43,951 nucleotides of DNA from DATCVR01 sp036566745. GTDB taxonomy: Bacteria > Actinomycetota > Actinomycetes > Jiangellales > Jiangellaceae. Positions 36,753-43,853 of this stretch are shown here, one piece after another. The position numbers were made by a program, and so were the translations under genes. The stretch covers positions 1 through 43,951 of the forward strand of contig DATCVR010000377.1 in assembly GCA_036566745.1 (NCBI GenBank). Direction: 5' to 3'. Position 1 is the first letter of the stretch. Each line of letters starts with the position of its first letter. Under the pieces are notes generated by a model that was not told the origin of the DNA, did not search any database, and worked only from the letters and a program-made list of their open reading frames with translations.

Positions 36753-37970
36753 TCAGTGGACCAAGCCGACCGCCTTCGTGTCGTCGATTTCTCGACGGTA
36801 CTCGGCATCACTGACGCTGTAGACGACGTCTGTGATCGGTCTCAGACGGCTTCGGCCGCTGAGTACCACGGCCAGTTCCTTGGTGGGCAGCAATGGCATC
36901 GAGGCCGTCGCTATTCGGGCACAGTTCGGCTGTAGCTCTGAGCGAGCGGGCAGACTTCGGCGCGGAATGTACGATCTTCGTTCGTTCTCGTCCACCAGGT
37001 AGTGGAAAGCCGTGGGCTTTTCGCCGATGACGCCGAAACCTACGGCGCGGAACGCACTGCCCTTGAATCCGAGATTGGGATTCACTGCCGTGAGGATCGC
37101 CTGTGCCTGCAATCCACCGTGTTTCTGGCGGAGTCGCAGGATACTCGCATGGGCGTAGGCGAAGAGCATACTCATGGTGTTCTTCGGAGACCGCTCACTG
37201 TTCCAGGCGCGCGTCAGTTCGAGCGAACGCACCGGATCCAGGCCCGCTGTATGGAGGATCTTGCGTTTGTAATGCCGGCCGACCGCCGCGTAGCTGACCA
37301 TGGCGAACGGCATTCTTTCGCCCTCTGCAAATGCTCCGAACGCCAGCGTGTCGTCGTCTCTGGCGGCGTGAAGGTAATGAAACGACTCGACGTAGGCCTT
37401 GCTGATGTCCAGGTCGATCGGTCGAAACACGACCGTGGCCGCCGACAACTTCTCCGTGGCGACCGCCTCGTAGACGTCATCTCGACCGGCGATATAGGTG
37501 AGCCGGAGTCCCGCGAGCTCTCCTCCTCGCGGGAACCGCGACAACTCCGGGCCGTCGTGCTCGGGGAGTTCGAACTCTTCGCGGTGAGATTCCTGAACAT
37601 CGTGCAGCCGCGCCGTCTGCTCCGCGGCGATCGACTCGATCAGTTCGGCGTTGAGTCGTACCCGGCCGTGCCCGATAGCGTGCTCCATGACCTCCGCGGC
37701 GCCTTTCGCCGCGCCCTTGGCCACGAGTTCCGCGGCAATGGCGACGTCGTCACCGTCGGTGAGCCAAACCTCGTCAGGTGTGTAGCTACATGCGACGATC
37801 ATGATCTGTACGGCCAGGTCGAAATGATTGGCCTTGAAACCGTGCTGCAGATGATAACGGTCAATGGTGTCGGCAATGATTTCCGTGCTGTGCAAGCGAA
37901 TCTGTGTCACCAGTGGGTTGTACGGCCACGGATCGCCTCCGGTGGGACTTGACCGATGTAGCTCGCTCAT
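36753..37970 (-). CDS. Mom-like GNAT-fold protein with novel N-terminal region
   Basis: This 405-residue protein falls in two parts. Residues 1-165 match no family I recognise; they include a hydrophobic helix (FDLAVQIMIVACSYT) and a long charged helical stretch (AAEQTARLHDVQESHREEFELPEHD). Residues about 178-340 follow the motif order of Mom-like acetyltransferase-fold proteins: SFHYLHAARDDDTLAFGAFAEGERMPFAMVSY, then ELTRAW at 251-256, SPKNTMSMLFAYA at 261-273, and TAVNPNLGFKGSAFRAVGFGVIGE at 294-316. Phage Mu Mom modifies adenine in DNA; here a DNA or nucleotide acyl/carbamoyl transfer role is inferred, not shown. The last 65 residues are not recognised. It overlaps the preceding HD gene by ATGA. 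A 120-base sample (37801-37920) has 59 A/T bases, far below the G+C of neighbouring core genes, suggesting transfer. Confidence 0.6.
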   Translation of the reverse strand: MSELHRSSPTGGDPWPYNPLVTQIRLHSTEIIADTIDRYHLQHGFKANHFDLAVQIMIVACSYTPDEVWLTDGDDVAIAAELVAKGAAKGAAEVMEHAIGHGRVRLNAELIESIAAEQTARLHDVQESHREEFELPEHDGPELSRFPRGGELAGLRLTYIAGRDDVYEAVATEKLSAATVVFRPIDLDISKAYVESFHYLHAARDDDTLAFGAFAEGERMPFAMVSYAAVGRHYKRKILHTAGLDPVRSLELTRAWNSERSPKNTMSMLFAYAHASILRLRQKHGGLQAQAILTAVNPNLGFKGSAFRAVGFGVIGEKPTAFHYLVDENERRSYIPRRSLPARSELQPNCARIATASMPLLPTKELAVVLSGRSRLRPITDVVYSVSDAEYRREIDDTKAVGLVH

Positions 37971-38605
37971 AGCGAATGTCTGTCGCTTTCATCCGGAGGT
38001 ATAGGGGTGCTGAAGAAGTGTGGCTTCTGCCGAAACATGAGGCACAGGTCGTCGAAGAGCGGCAGCAGAGCGGGGAAGCCAGCGACGTGCTCCCGCGCGA
38101 TCTCCTCGGTCCGTTCATAGGCCGCCCAGGTCGGATGCACCGGGTGGTGGTCCTCGATGAGGATCAGGATGTGGGGGTACAGCTTGTCGAGTGCGTGGAC
38201 GAAGCGCTTCTCCGGCGTGTCCCGCAGTTCGTACTCCTTGTACTTGCCGATCAGCCACGGGAACATCGGGTAATCCGCGAGGATGCGGTCCGCGGCCAGC
38301 ATCTCGTCGGTGACCTTCTTGCGGATCACCTCGTCCGATTCCCACACCGTGACGTCGCCGGAATGGATTTGCACGATGTTGTGCACCAGCGCGTATTCGG
38401 CAATCTTGCCGGTGTCCAGTGACGGGTCGATGGTGTGCGCGAGTGCGCCGGCCAGGAGCCCCAGCGCGAACCCGTGCTCACCGACGTTCTCGTGGCGGTT
38501 CAGGTCGAAGGGCATCACCATCGTGCGCTCGATCGTGAAGACCGGCGTGATCACATCTGAGACCAGACCGATGATTTCAGCCGTTGAACGTGATTGCTCT
38601 GTCAT
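37967..38605 (-). CDS. HD-domain protein with substituted catalytic residues (H-N, Glu to Gln)
   Basis: This 212-residue protein of the YfbR-like HD superfamily aligns along its length with the neighbouring HD protein. The first ligand is kept as His44 (ENVGEHGFALGLL) and the last as Asp140 (VHALDKLYPH). The central motif, however, reads ALVHNIVQIHSGDV: His75-Asn76 replaces His-Asp, and Gln79 replaces the catalytic Glu. The codons are AAC (plus 38378-38380) and CAA (plus 38369-38371). It is probably a pseudoenzyme, a nucleotide sensor, or the regulatory half of a heteromer. GGGAG lies 8 bases before the ATG on the minus strand. The stop overlaps the next gene's ATG. Confidence 0.75.
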   Translation of the reverse strand: MTEQSRSTAEIIGLVSDVITPVFTIERTMVMPFDLNRHENVGEHGFALGLLAGALAHTIDPSLDTGKIAEYALVHNIVQIHSGDVTVWESDEVIRKKVTDEMLAADRILADYPMFPWLIGKYKEYELRDTPEKRFVHALDKLYPHILILIEDHHPVHPTWAAYERTEEIAREHVAGFPALLPLFDDLCLMFRQKPHFFSTPIPPDESDRHSL

Positions 38606-38624
38606 CTAGGCATCTCCCGGTAGT

Positions 38625-38637
38625 GTGCGAATCGCAC
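38625..38637. promoter_or_regulatory. 13-base dyad in the spacer between the two HD genes
   Basis: GTGCGA (38625-38630) and TCGCAC (38632-38637) flank one central base, 20 bases before the second HD gene on the minus strand. It could be a protein site or a small RNA stem. Confidence 0.3.
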
Positions 38638-38663
38638 GGCGCGATTCTGGGCCGAATCTGCGG

Positions 38664-39287
38664 CTAGTTGCTGTTCAGGTCGGGCAGGCGCGCGCCGACC
38701 TCGTCGTATACGTGCTCGAAGACTGGCAAGAGCGGCGGATACTCCGCGATCTTGCTGCGTGCCGTGGCGTATCGAGCCCGGTATTCCTCAAGGCTGGGGT
38801 GTGCGTGGTGGCGACCGTTGTGCAGCACCCGGAAGAACGGCACGATCTTGTCGAGGGCGTAGACGAAACGCGCTTCCGCGCAGGTGCGCTCCAGATAGAT
38901 CTGGAAGTCCGCGGCCACGGCCGGAGCCAGCCCCCGAAGATCGTCCAGTACACGCGCACTGGCCGCGTCTTTCTCGGCGGCTCGGGTGTCGGACGAACTG
39001 GCCGGATCGAACACGGATACGTCGCCGCAGTAGATCTCCTCGAGATCATGCACGAGCGCCAGCCGCGCCACCAACCCGCGATCGAGGTCTTGATCGATGA
39101 GATCCGCAACGACAATGGCCACCAACGCCAGCTCGTAGCTGTGCTCGGCGTCGTTCTCCGGTCGAAACCCGGCGGACGTATCGGGGATCTCGTTTGCCCG
39201 AGTGATCTGAGCGAGGCTCGTCGAGAACTTCTCCAGGACGGTCCTTATAGCGTCAGCCGCGGACTGCATGGTCGCGCTGTCGATCAC
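38664..39287 (-). CDS. HD-domain hydrolase, YfbR-like 5'-deoxynucleotidase family (intact motif)
   Basis: This 207-residue protein has the full HD metal-site set: His49 (ENDAEHSYELALVAIVV), His80-Asp81 with Glu84 and Asp89 (ALVHDLEEIYCGDVSVFD), and Asp146 (FVYALDKIVPF). The family removes phosphate from deoxynucleoside monophosphates or acts on related nucleotides. It is paralogous to the next gene, whose motif is altered. The frame is open to 39410, but the GTG at 39285-39287 is preceded by AAGGGG at 8 bases on the minus strand and gives normal family length; the ATG at 39269 is an alternative. It is the first gene of the low-G+C cassette, 58 bases before the second HD gene. Confidence 0.75.
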   Translation of the reverse strand: MIDSATMQSAADAIRTVLEKFSTSLAQITRANEIPDTSAGFRPENDAEHSYELALVAIVVADLIDQDLDRGLVARLALVHDLEEIYCGDVSVFDPASSSDTRAAEKDAASARVLDDLRGLAPAVAADFQIYLERTCAEARFVYALDKIVPFFRVLHNGRHHAHPSLEEYRARYATARSKIAEYPPLLPVFEHVYDEVGARLPDLNSN

Positions 39288-39403
39288 TCCCCGAGCCCCT
39301 TGTCTGTGCTCTGAATCGGTCGCCGTCACGGCACGCGTTCTTTCCGATGCCGACCCCGGCAGCAGCATTACCGCCTGTGCCGCGGCGAAACCGCGAGCAG
39401 AGC

Positions 39404-39421
39404 TTGCCACCTCAATGGCAA
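39404..39421. promoter_or_regulatory. candidate operator upstream of the HD/HD/Mom-like cassette
   Basis: TTGCCA (39404-39409) and TGGCAA (39416-39421) are exact complements separated by 6 bases, about 117 bases upstream of the first HD gene. No regulator gene lies in the cassette. The rest of the 241-base gap shows no other recognisable element except the hairpin at 39479-39515. Confidence 0.4.
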
Positions 39422-39478
39422 TGTGAGCAATTCACGCCCGCGAGGAATCGCTGTGGGCGGACTGGGCAGCACATCGTG

Positions 39479-39515
39479 CGGCCCAGGCAGCGCATCAGGC
39501 GCGCTGCCCGGGCCG
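39479..39515 (-). terminator. terminator of the GNAT gene
   Basis: A 15-bp stem (39479-39493 with 39501-39515) has a 7-base loop. The one imperfect position is an A-C mismatch in + strand RNA but a G-U pair in minus-strand RNA, so the structure suits the minus-strand GNAT gene, which ends 13 bases away. Confidence 0.7.
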
Positions 39516-39528
39516 AGAACCCTGCGGG

Positions 39529-40479
39529 CTAGGCGACGAGGTCGATCCGGGCGCCGTCCTCGACGAACCCGGTGCCGAGGAAGGCCGCGCCCATCGGCAC
39601 GTTGGCGTCGTCGGTCTCGCCGATCACCAGCTCGGCTCCCTGCGCGACCTGCCACCGGGTCATCCATGCCAGCAGCTCGGCGGCGTAGCCGTGCCCGCGT
39701 TGCTCGGGGACCACCCCGACATAGCCGATGACGGAGCGGGTGGCCCGGCTGCCGGTGACGAGCCCGACCAGTGATCCGGCGTCGTCGTAGGCCAGGCGCC
39801 AGCCGTCGACCGGGCCGGCGTAGTCGGCCATCTCGGCCAGCTCCTTGACAGCCAGGGCGGAGGCGTCGGTCGTGGTGAGCGAGTTGGCCGTGTGGCCGTC
39901 GAGGCTGCCCTCGAACGTCCGCCGGTAGGTGTCGACGGCGAGCGGATCGTCGACGGCCGGGATCGGCTCGAGGCGCAACCGATCGCTCGGCGGAGGCAGG
40001 GGAGTTCCGGTGTGCCAGGTGAAGCGACGCCGCGTGACGAGCAGCCGGAATCCTGCCGACTCGGCAGCGGACAGGATGTCGGGCAAGGTGGCCGGTGGAG
40101 CGTCCTTCCAGCCCACCGGGGTGTGCAGGTTGATCTCCACGGGTGCGTTCGCCGGGCCGCGGAGCGCAGCGGCGACGTGGCGGAGCACCTGGGCGACCAC
40201 GTCGACCCGATCCGGCGCGTGGCCGGGGTCGATGAGGTCGACGATCCACGGGAGGGCGGCGTCGGGGCCACCCCAGGCGGCCACCTTGACCACGGCGTGG
40301 CCGTCGCGCTCGGCCACCCAGACCCATTCCGGTCTGCGCTGCCGGCGGCCGAAGGCGTCGGAGAGATGGTCGAGGCTGACGATGCGGTCGGCCGTGGGGG
40401 AACCCAGGCCGGTGTCGGAGCCGATGAGAACGTCCAATGCCTGCTCGATCGAGCTGGGCGAGGTGATGCTGACGGGCAC
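39529..40479 (-). CDS. GNAT-family N-acetyltransferase
   Basis: This 316-residue protein has two GNAT-like halves. The C-terminal half carries the acetyl-CoA motif GYVGVVPEQRGHGYAAELLAWMTRW, with R-G-H-G-Y as the pyrophosphate loop, and ETDDANVPMGAAFLGTGFVEDG. The N-terminal half (WVWVAERDGHAVVKVAAWGG) is degenerate. The substrate is unknown. GAGGAG lies 5 bases before the GTG at 40477-40479 on the minus strand, so the frame's extension to 40533 is rejected. It is divergent from purM. Confidence 0.8.
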   Translation of the reverse strand: MPVSITSPSSIEQALDVLIGSDTGLGSPTADRIVSLDHLSDAFGRRQRRPEWVWVAERDGHAVVKVAAWGGPDAALPWIVDLIDPGHAPDRVDVVAQVLRHVAAALRGPANAPVEINLHTPVGWKDAPPATLPDILSAAESAGFRLLVTRRRFTWHTGTPLPPPSDRLRLEPIPAVDDPLAVDTYRRTFEGSLDGHTANSLTTTDASALAVKELAEMADYAGPVDGWRLAYDDAGSLVGLVTGSRATRSVIGYVGVVPEQRGHGYAAELLAWMTRWQVAQGAELVIGETDDANVPMGAAFLGTGFVEDGARIDLVA

Positions 40480-40622
40480 TGCTCTCTCCTCGAGAGTCAG
40501 GCGTCGCCCGGATTCGGAGGGGCGACGCGACAAGCTGCGGTGGACATCGCGACCCTCCTTCCGTGGTTGGCCGGAGCATTCTCCGCTCCGGACGTGGCGC
40601 CGACGCTATCAGGCGCGGCCGT

Positions 40623-40628
40623 TACGCT
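40623..40628 (+). promoter_or_regulatory. putative -10 box for leaderless purM
   Basis: TACGCT ends 6 bases before the GTG at 40635, with no Shine-Dalgarno sequence between. Confidence 0.5.
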
Positions 40629-40634
40629 TCTACC

Positions 40635-41717
40635 GTGTCCAACAGCGCCCAGAGCACCGGTGAGCAGCCCCCGTCCGTCAGCTACGCCGGCGTCGGCGTC
40701 GACATCGAAGCGGGCGACCGAGCCGTCGAGCTCATGAAGGCCTCGGTGGCCCGGGCGCAGCGTCCGGAGGTCGTCGGTGGCCTCGGCGGCTTCGCCGGGC
40801 TCTTCGACGCCAGTGCCCTGAAGGCCTATCGCCGCCCCCTGCTGGCTTCCAGCACGGACGGCGTCGGGACGAAGGTCGCCGTCGCCCAGCGGATGGACGT
40901 CCACGACACCATCGGCCGCGACCTCGTGGGGATGCTCGTCGACGACCTCGTGGTCTGTGGCGCCGAGCCGCTCTTCGTCACCGACTACATCGCCTGCGGC
41001 AAGGTCGTGCCCGAGCGGATCGCCTCGATCGTCTCCGGCATCGCCGAGGGTTGCCGGCTGGCCGGAGCCGCGCTCATCGGTGGCGAGACGGCAGAGCACC
41101 CCGGCCTGCTCGAACCCGACGAGTACGACATCGCGGGCGCCACCACCGGCGTGGTCGAGGCGGACGCCGTGCTCGGACCCGACCGGGTGCGGGCCGGCGA
41201 CGTGCTGGTGGCGATGGCGTCGTCCGGGCTGCACTCCAACGGGTACTCGCTCGTACGCCATGTCTATCTCGACATCGCCGACTGGGCCCTCGACCGCGAC
41301 GTCCCTGATTTCGGCCGCACTCTCGGGGAGGAGCTCCTCGAGCCCACCCGCATCTATGCCCTCGACTGTCTCGAGCTGATCCGCGCGGTCGAGGTCCACG
41401 CCATGTCGCACATCACGGGTGGCGGGCTGGCGGCCAATCTCGCGAGGGTTCTTCCCGGCACCCTCTCGGCCCGGATCGACCGGTCGAGCTGGGCGCCCTC
41501 CAGCGTGTTCGGCCTCGTGGGTGAGCTGGGTGGAGTCGCCGAAGCCGAGCTCGAGCGGACGCTGAACATGGGTGTGGGCATGGTCGCGGTGGTGGCGGCC
41601 GACGCAGCCGACGCGGCAGTCGACTTCCTGAACCGGCGCGGTGTCACGTCGTGGGTGGCCGGAACGGTGAGTGCAGGCGCGGGTGGTGCCGAACTCGTCG
41701 GCCGCTACGCCGGCTGA
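40635..41717 (+). CDS. purM: phosphoribosylformylglycinamidine cyclo-ligase (AIR synthetase)
   Basis: PurM closes the imidazole ring of purines using ATP, following the PurSQL step. The 360-residue protein has VSYAGVGVDIEAGDRAVELMK at the start, LLASSTDGVGTKVAVAQ, HDTIGRDLVGMLVDDLVVCGAEPLFVTDYIACG, AGAALIGGETAEHPGLL and MSHITGGGLAANLARVLP, all diagnostic. The GTG at 40635 is chosen for the -10 box and normal length. The last 13 bases overlap the convergent MarR gene, so the ends of both messages overlap. Confidence 0.96.
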   Translation: MSNSAQSTGEQPPSVSYAGVGVDIEAGDRAVELMKASVARAQRPEVVGGLGGFAGLFDASALKAYRRPLLASSTDGVGTKVAVAQRMDVHDTIGRDLVGMLVDDLVVCGAEPLFVTDYIACGKVVPERIASIVSGIAEGCRLAGAALIGGETAEHPGLLEPDEYDIAGATTGVVEADAVLGPDRVRAGDVLVAMASSGLHSNGYSLVRHVYLDIADWALDRDVPDFGRTLGEELLEPTRIYALDCLELIRAVEVHAMSHITGGGLAANLARVLPGTLSARIDRSSWAPSSVFGLVGELGGVAEAELERTLNMGVGMVAVVAADAADAAVDFLNRRGVTSWVAGTVSAGAGGAELVGRYAG

Positions 41718-42208
41718 TCCGGCGCCGAGTTGACGTCGGGCGCGTTCCGCTCCACCCCGTCCAGGACGCGCCGCACGAGTGCGTTGAGCGTGTCCAACTC
41801 GGTGGCCGTCAAGGGCGAGAACCACGACCGCACGGCGGCGAGATCGCTGTCGTCGCGCTGAGCCCAGTATGTGGCGCTGTGCTCGGTGGCGACCATGCGC
41901 TTTCGGCGGCCGTCGGTGGGATCGAGGTCGATCCGGATGAGCCCCTTGCGCTTCAACGGGCCGATCAGCTGGGCAGTGTTCTGCCGGGTGGTGCCGAGTG
42001 CCTCGGCGAGTTCGGTGAGCGACGGGCTGCCCAGGGTGATCACGGCGGTGAGGGCAGCGGCCTGCATCGTGGTCAATCCGTCCGGCCGCAGCTGAACGTC
42101 CATGAGGGTCTTGAGCCGGTGGCTCACGAGCAGTAGCGCCCGAAAGGCATGCACCGACGGGTCGAGGCTCGCACTGTCCAGGCTGAAGAGGCTCTTCCGT
42201 CTCGTCAC
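41705..42208 (-). CDS. MarR-family transcriptional regulator
   Basis: This winged-helix repressor of 167 residues (170 if the TTG at 42217 is used) has the core LTTMQAAALTAVITLGSPSLTELAEALGTTRQNTAQLIGPLKRKGLIRIDLDPTDGRRKRMVATE, the standard MarR recognition helix and wing. The GTG at 42208 is preferred because the TTG overlaps the palindrome at 42214-42225 and TATATT lies 7 bases upstream of the GTG on the minus strand. MarR proteins usually repress themselves and a divergent neighbour and respond to small aromatic ligands. The neighbour is a glycosyltransferase 45 bases away. Confidence 0.87.
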   Translation of the reverse strand: MTRRKSLFSLDSASLDPSVHAFRALLLVSHRLKTLMDVQLRPDGLTTMQAAALTAVITLGSPSLTELAEALGTTRQNTAQLIGPLKRKGLIRIDLDPTDGRRKRMVATEHSATYWAQRDDSDLAAVRSWFSPLTATELDTLNALVRRVLDGVERNAPDVNSAPDQPA

Positions 42209-42213
42209 GATAG

Positions 42214-42225
42214 GCAATATATTGC
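42214..42225. promoter_or_regulatory. perfect AT-rich palindrome, candidate MarR operator
   Basis: GCAATATATTGC is a perfect 12-bp palindrome in the short gap between the divergent MarR and glycosyltransferase genes. It contains TATATT on both strands, so it overlaps the likely -10 boxes of both promoters: leaderless for marR, leadered with GGGAGG for the glycosyltransferase. Eight A/T bases in a row stand out in this genome. Confidence 0.65.
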
Positions 42226-42252
42226 ATTTACTGCCTCTCGGGAGGGTGCCGC

Positions 42253-43527
42253 GTGATCTGTCTGATGCCCCAATGTGGCTACCTCTCCGAGACCTCGCGC
42301 ATGATCGAGATTCACCGCGCCCTGGTCGCGCGGGGTGCTGAGGTCCGGATGGCCGTACACGGCGGCACGTACGAGTGGTTGATACGTCGCGCCGCGATCG
42401 ACTACGACGTGGTCGGCCCGCACATGACGCCGCAGCGTTCGGCTCAGCTGGTGCGCGACTCGCCGGGTCTCGGCGACGTACGCCAGAGCGTTTACACCAT
42501 GTCGGAGTTGCTGACCTATGCCCGCGCCGAGGCCGCGTACTTTCGCCGCCATGGCGTCCGTGCGGTGGTCACAGGATTCACCTTGACGACCCTGCTGTCC
42601 TCCCGGCTGGCGGGAATACCGGTGATCACCGAGCACAACGGATCGTGGCTGCCGCCGGTGTGGGAGGCCGGCCTGCTGCCCGTTCCGGCGGATTCGGCAT
42701 GGCCCTGGATGAGAGCTGTGCCGCGCAGGGCGATGCGCAGGCTCGTCAACGCGGCGCCTGCTCGTGTCCGCTGGTACACCGGGCCGATCAACGCGGCCGC
42801 TCGGACATTGGGCGTCGAGCCGATTCCGAGCATGGCCGCACTCACTCTCGGTGACGTCGCGCTGTTGACCGAGCTGCCGGACGTGGTCGGTGTCCCGGCC
42901 GAGGCATTCAGCTCCTGGCGCGTCGGCAATCGGCGCGGATACCGGGCTGGAACCCGGCTGGCCGTGGCCGGCCCCATCTACGCGCGGTTGCCGATGGAGG
43001 TGCCGCCAGAGATCGTGTCGTTCCTCGACGAAGCTGGTCCGCGTGTCTACGTGGCCATGACCTCGTCACCGATCGACCTGGTGCGTGGCGTGGTGCGGCG
43101 GGTGGCGGCGACGGGTGCGAGGGTGATCGTCGCCGGCACCACCCATGAGGTCGGCGACCTTGCCGGCCCGCGCGTCAGGGTGGCGGCGGTGCTGCCGAGC
43201 CACCGCGTGATGCCACGCGTCGATCTTGCCGTCACGACAGCGGGGCAGGGAAGCATGCAGACGGCGATGGCGTCGGGCACGCCGGTGATAGGGATACCGC
43301 TGCAGGCGGAACAAGACCTCAATGTGGCGGTGCTCGAACGGCTCGGCGCGGCTCGCAGGATCTCTCGCGCGGACGCACTCACGGCACGACTGACCCGCAT
43401 GGCCACGGCGATGCTTGCCGACGTCGACGTCCGGCGTCGAGCGCAGGGAGTGAAGGAGCTCTACGACCGGGTCGACGGCGCCGCCAAGGCGGCAGAGATC
43501 ATCGACGAGGTGGTCAACTCTCGATGA
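42253..43527 (+). CDS. GT1-family (MGT-type) glycosyltransferase
   Basis: This 424-residue GT-B protein resembles macrolide and other natural-product glycosyltransferases. The N-terminal half starts MICLMPQCGYLSETSRMIEIHRALVARGAEVRMAVHGGTYEWLI. The C-terminal nucleotide-sugar site reads LPSHRVMPRVDLAVTTAGQGSMQTAMASGTPVIGIPLQAEQDLNVAVLERLGAARRI, with Gln-Gly where many relatives have His-Gly, a notable change at a conserved donor-site position. It probably glycosylates a small hydrophobic compound, perhaps as detoxification under MarR control. GGGAGG at 42240-42244 precedes the GTG at 42253. Confidence 0.78.
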   Translation: MICLMPQCGYLSETSRMIEIHRALVARGAEVRMAVHGGTYEWLIRRAAIDYDVVGPHMTPQRSAQLVRDSPGLGDVRQSVYTMSELLTYARAEAAYFRRHGVRAVVTGFTLTTLLSSRLAGIPVITEHNGSWLPPVWEAGLLPVPADSAWPWMRAVPRRAMRRLVNAAPARVRWYTGPINAAARTLGVEPIPSMAALTLGDVALLTELPDVVGVPAEAFSSWRVGNRRGYRAGTRLAVAGPIYARLPMEVPPEIVSFLDEAGPRVYVAMTSSPIDLVRGVVRRVAATGARVIVAGTTHEVGDLAGPRVRVAAVLPSHRVMPRVDLAVTTAGQGSMQTAMASGTPVIGIPLQAEQDLNVAVLERLGAARRISRADALTARLTRMATAMLADVDVRRRAQGVKELYDRVDGAAKAAEIIDEVVNSR

Positions 43528-43529
43528 GA

Positions 43530-43559
43530 GCGGCCCTTGGATTCAGATCCGCGGGCCGC
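43530..43559. terminator. weak terminator candidate after the GT1 gene
   Basis: GCGGCCC (43530-43536) pairs with GGGCCGC (43553-43559) across a 16-base loop, just after the stop codon and before the convergent DUF3073 gene. Confidence 0.3.
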
Positions 43560-43640
43560 ACTATCGAGTACGGTGCCCAGCAGAGGCAACGCCGGTCGGT
43601 CGTGGCACCGGTGTGCTCAGCGTGGTGAGAAGGGCCGCGC

Positions 43641-43853
43641 TCAACCTACTCGGCGGCGCGGCTCGTCCTCGTCATCAGAGTCTTCGTATGCTCCGTAGTC
43701 ATTGGCCTCGTAGTCGTCAGCCTTCCCGTCATCGGTGCTGTGACCATCGCTGCCCAACTCGCGCTGTAATGCGTCGAAGTCGGTGTCCAGCGTCTGGTAC
43801 TTCAGCTGACGGGCGACCTTCGTCTGCTTGGCCTTGGCCCGGCCGCGCCCCAT
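43641..43853 (-). CDS. DUF3073 family protein
   Basis: This 70-residue protein begins MGRGRAKAKQTKVARQLKYQT, the signature of DUF3073, a small actinobacterial family of unknown function commonly found near purM. The rest is acidic and low in complexity (DDGKADDYEANDYGAYEDSDDEDEP) with a basic end (RRRVG), suggesting a disordered, perhaps nucleic-acid-associated protein. The ATG at 43851-43853 is chosen over the upstream extension because it gives the conserved N-terminus and has an AGGGGG-like Shine-Dalgarno sequence about 8 bases upstream on the minus strand. Bases 43854-43951 hold its leader and promoter region; I see no further gene. Confidence 0.88.
   Translation of the reverse strand: MGRGRAKAKQTKVARQLKYQTLDTDFDALQRELGSDGHSTDDGKADDYEANDYGAYEDSDDEDEPRRRVG

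Noticed and set aside
38664..39287. The idea that the intact HD gene is simply the housekeeping YfbR nucleotidase
   Set aside because: Not excluded as a biochemical activity. However, its tight linkage to an altered paralogue and a Mom-like gene, and the low G+C of the block, argue against a stand-alone housekeeping role.
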